Source: Phragmites australis (Eukaryota > Streptophyta > Magnoliopsida > Poales > Poaceae). From it: a stretch of 64,000 bases of DNA. Within the stretch, counting starts at the first letter, position 1; each line of letters starts with the position of its first letter. The DNA is taken from NCBI RefSeq assembly GCF_958298935.1, contig NC_084924.1:22851819-22915818 (forward strand), given 5' to 3'. Position numbers and translations under genes: made by a program. Positions 22,045-33,258 of the stretch are shown here, piece after piece. Under the pieces are notes generated by a model. That model searched no databases and had not been told where the DNA came from. It worked only from the letters and a program-made list of their open reading frames with translations.

Positions 22045-22933
22045 TGTTGGGGAATATGCAGGCTACTCTAGCCTAAAACAAAAATTTTCTACCATATTCA
22101 CCCAGGAAATCATGCTAGTAGGAGATCTTAGATTGTTACCACTCAACGCGCAGTGTAGCAGGAGAAGAGTTGGAGTAAACTGATCCAATGTCATGCACAT
22201 CAAACTCCTTGAGCAGTTTCTCGATTAGATCCGTGACCAGCCCCGCGCAGATGGTCACGCTCCTCGACTAACTCCGAGCAGGTGGCCGTGCTCCTTCACC
22301 AATTCCAAGTAGGTGGCCGTGCTCCTCGACCAACTCCGAGCAGGTTGGCGACCAGTCCCGAACACATTGCGTTCAACTCGCCGAGAAGATTAGTGCCACA
22401 ATAGTAGCAGCGCCTCTATGGTATCCACACATGCAGAGCAAAAATGCTAAGCGCTGATGTGCTAGCACCGCAAGCACAATTATGGTTTTGGGAGATCGTG
22501 TGGAAGGCTACGGCTAGAGTTTCGGAGTGGCTCAAACCAGCACGCCCCACCCACGCCTCTCCTTATATAGAGCTCGCCAGTGGGCTCCCACGTTGGAAGC
22601 CCTTTAGGACTCTTAACTTCTCATGGATCACAATCCAATCAAAACTCATATACGAATCCAATTCCCATGTTTTGTTCCAACCCATTAAATGTGTGACTCG
22701 TTAGGTTCATGTACAAATGGCTACACCTCGGAAACCCTTTCCAAACTAAAATCAATAGCAGTCCCTAGCAGGACATGTTGACTCCTGAGTATACATAAAA
22801 GATCATATCGCAGAACCTTGATATACACATGTACTGATCCCTTCGCCTCATGATACCAGTCAAGCTCAAGGCAAGATACGTGATACCCTTGTGATAGCTT
22901 ACCATTCACTCGATAAAGTAGTGGATTCATTAA
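22045..22933 (-). repeat. 5' LTR of the Copia element, 3' part
   Basis: It ends TCCCCAACA at 22045. A TATA box on minus (CTATATAAG, 22562-22570) marks the promoter. Three 31-bp minisatellite units lie at 22250-22342. The LTR continues at 27463 after the inserted element; joined length is about 1660 bp. Confidence 0.85.
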
Positions 22934-23780
22934 TGTTGGGGGAAAATAGACCAGCCTAAGGATAATGGTTGACGATCGCTATCAAAGGTCCTTCCAGAGC
23001 CTTTGGCCTCCGGACTCAGTAGGAGACCTTACCCCCAGAGGCTGCAGACCACTTCGGGCTGCCTCTCCGGCACATACGTGGCCCTCAGAAGACTCGAAAC
23101 TATAGATAGTCCCCCCCAGAGCCTTCAAACTTCAAACTCAGCAGGAGGCCTTATCCCCGGAGGCTGTGGATCCCTTCGGGCCGCCCCTCTGGTGCCCATG
23201 CGGCCTTCTAAATCCTAAAGATGCAGTCGGCCTCCGAAGACAATATCAAGGAAGAAAGGACACCCTCCTGCAACTGACCTGACGTGAGGTGATGAGCGAT
23301 TAATGCTGGTGCAAGTGATGCTTATCCTCACACCCCAACACGATGCAAGTTGTCCTGACAACCCCGGAAGAGTGGCACCAGGCCGTAATTGGCAACCGGC
23401 TCACCCCTCAGGGGGCAGACACCAAAAAAGTTACCACAGTAGATATTTACCTTCTATGTAAGGTAAAAGGTAGTTATCTAGGATAAGACCCATTAATTCG
23501 GCTAGGTCCTAGATATTTGTACATCGTGATAACTTGTACACTAAGCTACGTACTAGCTTATAAATAAGGGGTCATGGTCACCTAGAAGAGGGAGAGAAAA
23601 AGAAGGAGCCCGCTCGACACAGCATGAAGGAGCATAATCACAAAGCCTTCTTGTGATACTCCCCCTAGCCCAGTCCATACTTTTACTATCAATACATTTG
23701 TGGTCTTCCTTTCTCTCAAACTTCATCTCCAATCTTGAGTCTCCTCCTTAGAAGAAACTCTCACCGTACTTGCTGGGACA
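22934..23780 (+). repeat. left (5') LTR of the non-autonomous element
   Basis: TG...CA ends and a TATA box CTTATAAATA at 23558-23567. Pairs with 26619-27462 over its whole length. Confidence 0.9.
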
Positions 23781-23787
23781 AGACAAA

Positions 23788-24762
23788 CTAGGACAACCTC
23801 TCCCGCCTAGCCTTCGGCTTCACCTCCGACACGCCGTCGCCAGGCTTCAGGCGGATTACCTCCATAGCCGGGTAGCGGCTAAGGACCGAGGGGATCGAGG
23901 ACCACCTCTCCCGCCTAGCCTTTGGCTTCGCCTCTGACACACAAACACCAGGCTCCGTGCGGATTACCTCCAAAGCCGGGCAGTAGCTAAGGGTCGAGGG
24001 GGTCGAGGGCCACCTCTCCCGCTTAGACTTAGGCTTCACCTCCGACACGCCATTGCCAGGCTCCAGGCGGATCACCTCTAAAGCCAGGCGGTGGCTAAGG
24101 GCCGAGGGGGTCAAGGACCACCTTTTCTGCCTAGCCTTCGGCTTCGCCTCTGATACGTCATCACTAGGCTCTGGAATTATGACCTCTGGAGCCGGGCAGC
24201 GGCTAAGGGCCGAGAGGATCGAGGACCACCTCTCCCACATAGCCTTCGGCTTCGTCTCCGACATGCCGTCGCCAGGCTTCGGGCGGATCACCTCTGGAGC
24301 CGGGCAGTGGCTAAGGGCCAAGGGGGTCAAGGACCACCTCTCCCTCCTAGCCTTCGGCTTTGCCTTTGGTACGCCATCGCCAGGCTTCGAGTGGATTACC
24401 TCCGAAGCCGGGCAGTGCCTAAGGGCTGAGGGGGTCAAGGACCACCTCTCCTGCATGGCCTTCAGCTTCACCTCTGACACGCCATCGCTAGGCTCCTGGC
24501 GGATTACCTCTAGAGCAGTGCAGTGGCTAAGGGCCGAGAGGGTCGAGGACCACCTCTCCCATCTGGCCTTCGGCTTCACCTCCAACACATTATCACTAGG
24601 CTCCGGGCGGATTAGCTCCAAAGTCGGGCAGCTGCTAAGGGCCGAGGGGGTCGAGGACCACCTCTCCAGCCCAGCCTTCAGCTTCACCTCCGACATGCCA
24701 TCGCCAGGTTTTGAACAGATCACCTCTGAAGTTGGGCAGTGGCTAAGAATCCGAAGGGTCAA
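23788..24762 (-). CDS. open frame of nine 36-residue repeats (324 codons), unknown protein
   Basis: The frame covers the 108-bp repeat array. Each unit reads roughly RWSSTPSALSHCPA/LEVIRPEPGDGVSEVKPKARRE, rich in Ser, Pro, Glu, Lys and Arg, with the pattern SALSxCPA, EVIRxxPGD and SEVKPKA best kept. The array is free of indels and this frame free of stops over all nine units. It is antisense to the element's own TATA box, so expression is doubtful. The + strand is open over most of the array too (24053-24829, LRAEGVKDHLSxLAFGFxSD units), so one of the two may be coding or neither. No known family. Confidence 0.35.
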   Translation of the reverse strand: MTLRILSHCPTSEVICSKPGDGMSEVKLKAGLERWSSTPSALSSCPTLELIRPEPSDNVLEVKPKARWERWSSTLSALSHCTALEVIRQEPSDGVSEVKLKAMQERWSLTPSALRHCPASEVIHSKPGDGVPKAKPKARRERWSLTPLALSHCPAPEVIRPKPGDGMSETKPKAMWERWSSILSALSRCPAPEVIIPEPSDDVSEAKPKARQKRWSLTPSALSHRLALEVIRLEPGNGVSEVKPKSKRERWPSTPSTLSYCPALEVIRTEPGVCVSEAKPKARRERWSSIPSVLSRYPAMEVIRLKPGDGVSEVKPKARRERLS

Positions 24763-24776
24763 GGAACGCCTCTGGA
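23805..24776. repeat. nine tandem 108-bp repeats
   Basis: Units start with GCCTAGCC or variants at 23805, 23913, 24021, 24129, 24237, 24345, 24453, 24561 and 24669. Every spacing is exactly 108. Units diverge by substitution only; a tenth unit from 24777 is not recognisable. Confidence 0.9.
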
Positions 24777-25579
24777 GCTTCTCTCCAAAGGTTTTAGAGG
24801 GACTTCGCTGGGTAGAAAATCTAGAATAAATTTGGAAGAAGGCCCTACCAGTGCCGAGTACGAGGAATACGTGATAACCAGCAACGACGAGGTCGCCACT
24901 GCTTCACCTGGCCCTCCTTAGTTACCCTACGTATCTACCACCACCAGATTCCCAAGGCCACCTCTCCCACAGAAGGAATGAAACCGGTGATGATCTAAGT
25001 GAAGGCTCGGTACCTCGGCCATCCAAAGAACTAGCCATCGCCTACGAAGGGAGCATGGCTTGAAGGCATGAAGGTACACAGACATGTGGTCCCCTACTTG
25101 AATGATCCCCTTACACTTCAGCCCAAAAAGAGATACAATTGCCTCCAAAGGTCTAAATTATATTATTAAACAAATCATGCATCCAGAGGACGCGTACAAA
25201 GAAGAAAACACTACAAAGGCTGCTGTAAAGGAGACAAACCCCAAGAGAGCAAACCAGGGGGAGAAAGAGTACAAGGTGACAAAAGACAACTATGACCTAC
25301 GGTATTGCCATAGTCGAACGATAAAACAGGGATGTCTAGGAATCACCCCCGAAGGCCACCTTCGCCTCCTATGGATCCCGGCTGGGGCCGCGCATAGAGT
25401 AGGTATGCACCTCATCTGCGGCCTTCCGCCACGAATGCTGATGCAATAGCCGGCCCCTGAGCTGTCAGAAGACATAAGAAACCAAAGGAGCCACTGTTGG
25501 GCCCTCCTGCCGCTTCTTCCCGGTCCTTACTGCCGAAGCACGCTCCTCCTCATCACTCTCCCTCCGCAGGAGATCCCAG

Positions 25580-25785
25580 TCGATCTCCTCATCGTCGTCC
25601 AAAATATCGATAATCTTGACACGCATGGCCTTCCGAACCGAGGGTTGAGCAAGGGCGACAGGCAGCTGTCCACCCCGCAAGAATGGAAGCCGGACGGCCA
25701 CCAGCCCACTGGCGGTGGCCGAAACAACCTAGCCCCAGCAGAAGCAGTCAAGATCATCGATGTTCCAGAAGAGGATGGGGAGGAA
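25580..25785. repeat. imperfect inverted repeat encoding a similar peptide on both strands
   Basis: On + at about 25747 and on minus from about 25622 downward the sequence reads GTCAAGATyATCGATrTT, and both arms translate as VKIID followed by an acidic run (EEDGEEDD on +, LDDDEEID on minus). The arms are about 40 bp with a spacer of about 125 bp. Confidence 0.6.
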
Positions 25786-25935
25786 GATGATACCATATTC
25801 AAAGTCAAGTTAAGTGCTCGCTCGTGGTGTGGTGATAAATCTAGACCTCAGCTTTATACCTGGGCCAAGCAGCCACGTACACCCAGGAAGAGAAGCGGAA
25901 CCAACGCGACGTCCCTCTATGGCGTCCCTCATTAA
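25645..25935 (+). CDS. hypothetical 96-residue protein in the non-autonomous element
   Basis: This is the sense frame in the interior of the element. It has a polar N-terminus, an acidic patch (VPEEDGEEDDTIF) and a basic C-terminal third (KQPRTPRKRSG). No family recognised. It could be a leftover of a gag-like gene or a chance frame. Confidence 0.25.
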   Translation: MSKGDRQLSTPQEWKPDGHQPTGGGRNNLAPAEAVKIIDVPEEDGEEDDTIFKVKLSARSWCGDKSRPQLYTWAKQPRTPRKRSGTNATSLYGVPH

Positions 25936-26604
25936 TCTCTGGGGGGCCGTGGCCATATCCCGGTTGTTCCACCAACACATGGCAACACCCCACGGCAACG
26001 CCTCATTTTCTTGCACGAATGTCCCATCACATTAATGACCTAGACTCCTTTCGACACCTCCCAGTGGCGTGGGCACAAGACGCTAGATGAACCCACGCAT
26101 TATCCAGTCAGAAACATGCCAATGACACATCCCATCCTACCGTCCTCAAACTCGCAAATGTGGGATTCCCCGATCCCACATGTAATCCCCCACTCTGAAA
26201 AACTCAAATGGTGAGAAGACCCATCACCAAAAAAGTCCAAAGAATCTAAATCGGCCTCAGCACGGACCCCGGAGTGCATCACCTCCACCGATGCCCCTCC
26301 GGCCTCGACTCCTGATACTACATACTCCAACTCCAACAGGCTCCGGAATGTACCTCCTCTACTGATATGTCTTTGGTCTTTGACTCTGACTTCAACGCCA
26401 GCTGCACCTTCGACCTCAGCATAACCCCAGGGTGTGCCGCCATCACCAATGCACCATCAGCATTGACCTCACCGTCAACGTCCATAGTTCCCACCCAAAT
26501 ACTCCTCAGGGACAGGGAATGGCCTTTGAGCATTATTGTTACAAACCCAGGCTGGATTTGGTTATCCTCTACATCCTTTCACCCCTCCAAATGTCGAGGC
26601 CAGA

Positions 26605-26618
26605 GAATGAGGGGGTAC
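26605..26618 (+). promoter_or_regulatory. polypurine tract of the non-autonomous element
   Basis: GAATGAGGGGGTAC directly precedes the right LTR start, fixing the element's + orientation. Confidence 0.7.
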
Positions 26619-27462
26619 TGTTAGGGGGAAATAGACCAGCCTGAGGATAATGGTTGACGATCGCTATCAAAGGTTCCTCCAGAGCCTTCAGCCTTCGGAC
26701 TCAGTAGGAGGCCTTACCCCCAGTGGCTACGGACCCCTTCAGGCTGCCTCTCCAGCACATACATGGCCCTCCCAAGACTCGAAGCTCCAGCAAATCCCCT
26801 AGAGCATTCAGACTCCGAACTCAGTATGAGGCCTTATCCTCGGAGGCTGCGGACCCCTTCGAGCCGCACCTCCGGTGCCCATGTGGTCTTCTGAAGCCTA
26901 AAGACGTAGCCGGCCTCCGGAGATAATATAAGGGAAGAAAGGACACCCCCCGCAGTTGACCTGACGCGAGGTGACGGGCGATTAATGCCGGTGCAAGTGC
27001 TGCTTATCCTGACACCCCAACATGATGCAAGTCGTCCTGACACCCCCGACAGAGCGGCGTCGGGTTGTAATTGGTAACCGGCTCACCCCTCAGGGGGCAG
27101 GCACCAAAAAAGTTATCGCAGTAGATATTTATCTTCTATGTAAGGTAAAAGGTAGTTATCCAAGATAAGGCCCAGTAATTCGGCTAAGTCCTAGATATTT
27201 GTACATTGTGATAACTTGTACATTAAGCTACATACTACCTTATAAATAGGGGGTTATGGTCACCTGCAAGAGGTTGAGAAAAAGAAGGATCCCGCTCGAC
27301 AAAGCATGGAGGAGCATAATCACAAATTCTTCCTGTGATACTCCCCCTAGCCCAGTTCATACTTTTACTATCAATACATTTGTGGTCTTCCTTCTTCTCA
27401 AACTTCATCACCAAGCTTGAGTCTCCTCCTTAGAAGAAACTCTCGCCGTACTTGCTAGGATA
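26619..27462 (+). repeat. right (3') LTR of the non-autonomous element
   Basis: Starts TGTTAGGGG and ends CTAGGATA; the final CA is mutated to TA. TATAAATAG at 27241-27249. Confidence 0.9.
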
Positions 27463-28233
27463 ATATGAACTCTTTAATCGTATTAGCATGGCCATGCACT
27501 TTCTCAATCCAACTACCTCGAGGGGCCCAAAGATATCTCTCCCGTTATCAATGAGGGGAAAATTCTATCTTGATCACTCATACCCCATGACATGTTTCAT
27601 GACAAACCCAAAAACTACCTTTATGACTACCCAGTTACAAAATAGCGTTTAGTAGCCTCAAAGTATGCTACTACACATTCTAGGAATCAATGACGATTTT
27701 AGGTCTGAGGATCCTGTAGGTACACTATTTGAGATAACAACTGATGGCACGTCATAAATAACAATCCCAGTAGTATCCCAAGGTGGGTCTATCAAACATT
27801 ATATTCTCTAACAAAAATGTCCACATTATTGACCTGATATCTCTATATCTATGAGTACACTATTTGAGATAACAACTGATGGCACGTCATAAATAACAAT
27901 CCCAGTAGTATCCCAAGGTGGGTCTATCAAACATTATATTCTCTAACAAAAATGTCCACATTATTGACCTGGTATCTCTATATCTATGATCCATGAAACG
28001 TGATCATCAATTAATACATGTGCTGGTCTTATTTATCATCACAATGATATATGACCAGGGATCGACTAAGAATAACATCATGATATAAACAAAGAGTTTT
28101 ATGAACAAGTCACATACTTGCCAATCAATATATACCATAGTCATTCTTGAAATAACACATTATTCGATAATACATGAACATAGACGTGTGATACAATCAT
28201 CTCTATGATTGCCTCTAGGGAATATCACCTTCA
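27463..28233 (-). repeat. 5' LTR of the Copia element, 5' part
   Basis: It starts TGAAGGTGATATTCCC at 28233 on minus. It contains a 135-bp tandem duplication (27720-27854 and 27855-27988) with very few differences. Confidence 0.85.
27720..27988. repeat. 135-bp tandem duplication in the Copia LTR
   Basis: GTACACTATTTGAGATAAC begins both copies at 27720 and 27855; near-identity implies it arose late. Confidence 0.9.
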
Positions 28234-28238
28234 CAACC

Positions 28239-28868
28239 GTGACACCATTTTCAGATAGTACATGACCAAGGAAATCAACTTATTTTAGCCAAAATTTGCA
28301 TTTGCTAAATTTTGCATAGAGGTGACATTCTCAGAGTCTTTCAAGAACAATTACAAGATGTTGGGCATGCACATCTTCGATCTTGGAATAAATGAGGATA
28401 TCATCAATGAATATTACAATTAAGGAGTCAAGCTCTTCCATGAATATGGTGTTCATCAAATACATGAAGTAGGCTGGTGCATTGGTTAGGCCAAAAGATA
28501 TGAAAGTGTACTCATAGTGCCCATAGCAAGTAGAGAAAGTAGTTTTCGAAACGTCCTCCGCTTGGATTCTTATTTGGAGATAGCCCAATCTTAGATCAAT
28601 CTTGGAAAATAAATGAGCACTGGTCAATTGATCAAACAAGATATCGATGCGAGGAAGAGGATATTTATTTTTGATGGTGACCACATTGAGAGGATGATAA
28701 TCCACACACATTCTCAAGGTGTCGTCCTTCTTCTTGACAAACAAAATTGGGCATCCCCATGGTGAGGAGCTTGGTCAAATAAAACCCTTCTCAAGCAACT
28801 CCTTTAATTGCTTCTTCAACTCCACTAATTTGTTTGGAGGCATACGATAGGGTTGCTTAGATACCGCG
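28239..28868 (-). pseudogene. Gypsy fragment C: reverse transcriptase
   Basis: From 28868 the minus strand reads [21 protein letters not shown] and GFI, a stop, then [18 protein letters not shown]; 28331-28744 is open with [39 protein letters not shown] and the active site [10 protein letters not shown], then KFSKCKFW and VDFLGHVLSENGVTV. It continues in register at 18440 (VDPSK) once the Copia element is removed. Its upstream part is cut off by the LTR at 28869. Three or more stops. Confidence 0.88.
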
Positions 28869-31800
28869 TGTCACACCAGATTTTAATGGACAAAACCAGA
28901 TACAGCTTATGTGTGTCCAGGATATTTAACACACATAAGAAAATCACATGTGAAGTAACAAAAATAATACTTTAAACGAAATGAACAATAAACTCTTAGA
29001 ACAATTAACATATATTGTCTTCTAGGAAGATATCTGCAGTGGAGCAGAAGTACTAGTGCCAAAAAACACCGCACGAAACTGACTGGGAGACACGCGCTTA
29101 GAACATCATAACCTTGTATTTATAGTCTTCAACATCTTCACTCACTGAGCAGTACCACATATTTCATATGGCATAGGGAAAATAGCAAGTGTAAGCATAT
29201 GACACGCTCAGCAAGCGTATAGGAAAATAACGATATGTTGGTTTATAACAATGACAAGCTAACACATAGGTTTATTTGCATAAATGCGAGCAATAAAAGA
29301 TGGTTACGTAAAAGCATTAAATTAAGTGAAGATTAACCCAACTTCCCACCAATTTATCACCACTAAGGTCAACACCTTGATCAAAACCTTCACCAGACGT
29401 ACCATCCAACACCACAAACCATATCCAAAACCATTTCATCACCATAATCAAAACCATTCCACCACAAACTATTTTGTGAGGATTCAAGTTTCTCACTACC
29501 GTGAGCACTGCTGATATATCAGATTTTACACTCTGTAGTGGTTGTCCAGTTTTTCCCACGAGACGTGATTTCATCACCTACAACCAAGTGACTAAATTCT
29601 CCATTATGCCCGAGTTAGCTAGACGCTTACACACTTTCGAGGTGTGCGGCCATGAGATCACTGCAAGGCCGTTACAAAATTTCTTCCAGATTGTGCATGC
29701 TTGCTAAGGTTTCACCGCTATCAAAGTGACATCACACCATCCAGAAGCCCCCTCTTGTGCTTTGTAGCTTTAGAAAGAATTATTCTTCCTTCCACTACAC
29801 ATCCCTTACCACTAACCAAAATGGTTCTGGCTTAAAAGCCTTCCCCACATAGCCACTCTTACAAGTTGGCACAAACAAACTAAAATCCACTAATTAATAA
29901 GTCAGGCCCCCCATAAGAGCTCATGGTTGATACAGTAATTATTGGGTTATCACTCCATGAACCGGTCCTACTTTAGGTTACTTGAGCAAATACTAAACCA
30001 ACAACATAACTACGATCATCATCAACACCTCTTCCTCAAGGCCTAAGGTTCCATGTTGCTATGTGATTATTCAATTAACCATCATTATTGCATAAGTTCA
30101 TTAATCAAGTATAAGACACTTTCCAATATTGTCGACAGCATAGCCAAGCAATTATACCCACAAAAGATATCTAACCATAAACCACTTAGGCTTCAAGGAG
30201 TGATAAGGAAATATCTAGTAACATAGGTGACTTCCCATCAAATTGACACTGCAAGCAAATTTTATAAAACAAATATTTTAAAACAAAGGAGCAATATGAT
30301 TAAGAAGTACACTTGCCTTTTACACAATGCTACTCAGTGTTGTTGAGACCTTGGCCTTGGAGTTCCTCGAATAGATCCAAAGCGTTATCGACTAATCACG
30401 TATTCTATTGACAAACAAAAGCAACATCGAATAAATACAAGATAAACTCCAAATTGCAAAAATAACAAGAACAGAATGATGGACTAGGATCTTGGATGAG
30501 CTAGACAAGAAGAATAGAATTGGTTGGACTTCTTTTCAAGAAAGATAAAATGATAGGAACTAGAGTTTCACTTGAAATGATAGAAAAGACTTCACATGAA
30601 ATGATAGAAAAGATTGTTTGAAATATTAACATATGTGACCTACAAATTTATATATTATTTAATATCATAAACTCATGTTTGTGGTAAAATGACATGTAGA
30701 TCTGGCTAGGACCTATATGTCGTTGAGACAACCATAAATTTACTAATCAAAATAATATCTTCATGTTGTAGGGATCTAGATGTTAATAAGGGATAATTAC
30801 TTTAGAGATGTTATAATTGATACCTAAAACTGGCATTGTTGGATAGATCATGATTTAAGAAGAATTTAGATGCAAGAATCGCCTAAATCGGAGTTATGAT
30901 GAAGCAAGACAAACTTTCGAAAGACGTATTAGGTTGAAAAGAAATTACTGGTTTACTGAAGTTATTTTCCTATATGAAAAGACTTTAGTGCGCAATCATT
31001 GTTCAGTCTTGACATCATCATTGCACAAGGTTCAAGAAGTATAGGCTAACTATACTTCACTTACTAGACTAAGGAGGATAATGTGGTGCTGACTTGGCAT
31101 ATGCATGATATGCAAGCACCGTCTTGGATTAAAGAAGGGGTGTGCTGAGGTCTAGTCTCGACCATCCATGGTGGATCGAATGGTAGAAGGTTGCACTTCC
31201 AGATTAAGGATACTATTGGCAACTCTGCATAGCGACATTGGCTCGGGTTTCGTTAGAGACAGCAATCGAGCGCGTGGTCACTGACATCGATGTTGAGCTT
31301 TGATGGTGCTTCAGCGAAACGAGGGAAGCGTATATAGCGTAGAACATGGAAAATCTAACTCAAAGGTATGGTTAGTTTTGGAAGAGGTCATTCAAGGTAG
31401 TGGCAAAGCAGCAATGAACGCTCACAACTTCGATTGTGGCCGTGTCTAGATGCACGTGTTCCCATAGATTGGCTTTGAAATTTGAAAAAAATGTCTAAAC
31501 AAAAAAATTTATATATCCTAGGAATAGAAACTTTTATGTATCCTGGGAACACAATGCTATAGCAGAATTTTAGGCAGGTCATTTCTAAGAGGAAGAAAGA
31601 TCAGCTGAGATGAGATGGGTGACGGCTGCGACATGCTACGGTTGGCAACCGCGTTCCAGTCATATCACTGCACAACCGGTGAAAGGCTCCTAAGGTCACG
31701 TAGAAGACTTCATGGGACATGAAATGACATAGATGGCACATCCATACAGCTTATGGATTGACGAGAAAAGCGAAAGAAAACCCGGTGCATGTGTAGAACG

Positions 31801-33243
31801 TGTCTAGAAACTAGACAGCAGGCATGTCGACTTTGATCCTGGTGGTTTAGCTTCTCTACTAGATGGCCTAGTTGGTGAGGGCGTGGGGAACACTATGGGG
31901 CATTCTTTGGGCAAAGGGCATGGAGAACTATGCAATAGTTGGCCAGAAACGTCGATGCTAATCAGCGATGGTGTGGCTATCTGGGATGGCGACGATCGTG
32001 GCGTTGTAGATTGAGCTTTGGCCAGGGCTAGGGCTTGGCTAGGGACTTAATATGATGGTTCAACAGTGGTAAGGAAGGAGAAGCAGGGGTTGTCACCTTC
32101 CTTTGATGATTGGGGAAGGAGGATTCGCAGAGATGACAATGTAGTGCATCACGGGCGGCGACACCGGCGAACGGTGGCACACGAGTAGGGAAGCTACGGT
32201 GGTTAGGGCTTGGAGGCATAGAAAAGGGGTAGGGGAGGACGTGCAGCACCTATTTATAGGGAAAGGGGTGGCTAGTCGAGGTGGAGTCCAAGCTAAACAC
32301 GACTCGAGTTCGAGTTCAAATCGGTTAGGGCTTCTTTTTTTAGCCCCCTATTCCAAGGACGGTATCTCCACCGTCCAGACTCTAACTTGGATATGTCTAT
32401 ACTCTAAATTGTAGTACTCGAAAAGATCTACAACTTTGATATTCATTGCAACTTCTAAAAATACGATCTTGATTTTCAAAAATGTGTCACAAGATAAACT
32501 GCTTGAACTGAGACTTATCTACGCAATACTAATTTTGGGGGCCACAACTCCTAGCTTCATTATCCAAAAGGGAACTTGCATAATTTCAAATCGAAGCTCT
32601 CGATGAGACCTGCAATTTTGGTATTTTCACGATTTACATTTGAGGCCATATCAAACTCCAAAATGCATGGGAAGATGAGGTTATTCTGGACTCCACAAAT
32701 ATTCATAGATTTTGTGAATCCTTTGTGTTGGACCTTCTAGAAGACTTGTGTGTCGGACAAGAACTTGGGCTTAGGCAGGATTAGATCCAATGTCACTTTA
32801 GGCATATCAAGGGTTTTAGGGAAAAAAACTTTTGCAGAGAAATTTGAATAGGATTTGAGAAAAAGAAAAGATTGACTTTAAACAAGGATTTGGATAAGGT
32901 TTGAGTTAAACTAGAGAAGGATCAGACATAATCCATGATGGAATAGATGATGAATTTAAAGATTTCGAATTCAAACCTTTAAGATTCTTAACTTATTCAC
33001 TATTGAGTTTTGTAAAAATCTTTTCAAAACCTTTTTCACTCAAAACACCAAACATAAAGAAATAAAACTCTAATGCATTTATCTGGCTCCTGGCAAAATT
33101 CAGCATGCAATTCACACAAACAAAAACCTATATTGATTGATTATTTATGAGAATAGGTTTTAAACCTATTCTACTGGTGAAGTTGTTTCAATAATCTTGA
33201 AAAAAATTAAAAAGTTATAAATTCTAAAAACCAGGGTGTTACA
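28869..33243 (-). repeat. Tekay/Del-like Gypsy 3' LTR, 4.4 kb (element E)
   Basis: It starts TGTAACACCCTGG at 33243 and ends CTGGTGTGACA at 28869. The PPT lies immediately outside the start (33244-33258), so this is a 3' LTR. A TATA box CCTATAAATA is at 32251-32260 on minus, followed by a C-rich leader with a small open frame (32028-32249) that I do not call a gene. It is homologous to the LTR at 1-2960 and to the scrap at 55035-55312. No target duplication can be checked because the other end of the element is lost. Confidence 0.85.
32251..32260 (-). promoter_or_regulatory. TATA box of LTR E
   Basis: CCTATAAATA on minus, followed within 40 bases by a GC-rich leader. Confidence 0.5.
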
Positions 33244-33258
33244 AATCTACCCCCTTAA
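33244..33258 (-). promoter_or_regulatory. polypurine tract of Gypsy element E
   Basis: The minus strand reads TTAAGGGGGTAGATT next to TGTAACACC, the typical PPT-LTR junction of Tekay-like elements. Confidence 0.85.

Larger units (their letters stand above)
22934..27462 (+). mobile_element. non-autonomous LTR retrotransposon with internal 108-bp repeats
   Basis: The LTRs at 22934-23780 and 26619-27462 start TGTTGGGGG/TGTTAGGGG and end GGGACA/GGATA. A TATA box (TATAAATA, about 23560 and 27241) is on +. A PPT-like tract (GAATGAGGGGG, 26605-26615) precedes the right LTR. The 2.84-kb interior has no gag or pol, only a tandem repeat and short frames. The LTRs differ at about one base in ten by eye over their first 120 bases. 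No clear target duplication (attaa against atatg). It lies inside the Copia 5' LTR. It must have been moved in trans by another element; I cannot name the partner. Confidence 0.88.
18446..28233 (-). mobile_element. Copia retrotransposon (Angela/BARE-like), deleted for most of pol
   Basis: Minus orientation. The 5' LTR is 22045-22933 plus 27463-28233, interrupted by another element. A PBS complementary to initiator-Met tRNA follows at 22031-22043. Then come a 1.3-kb leader, gag with protease start (19694-20749) and an integrase fragment (18920-19684) that runs straight into the middle of the 3' LTR (18446-18915). RT and RNase H are missing. The LTR start contains ATTCCCTAGAGGCAATC, as in grass Angela/BARE-type LTRs. 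Perfect 5-bp target duplication caacc. The lineage is judged from the LTR start and gag and is less certain than the Copia class. Confidence 0.85.

Noticed and set aside
23805..24776. CRISPR-like array
   Set aside because: Repeats are directly adjacent with no unique spacers, inside a plant LTR element.
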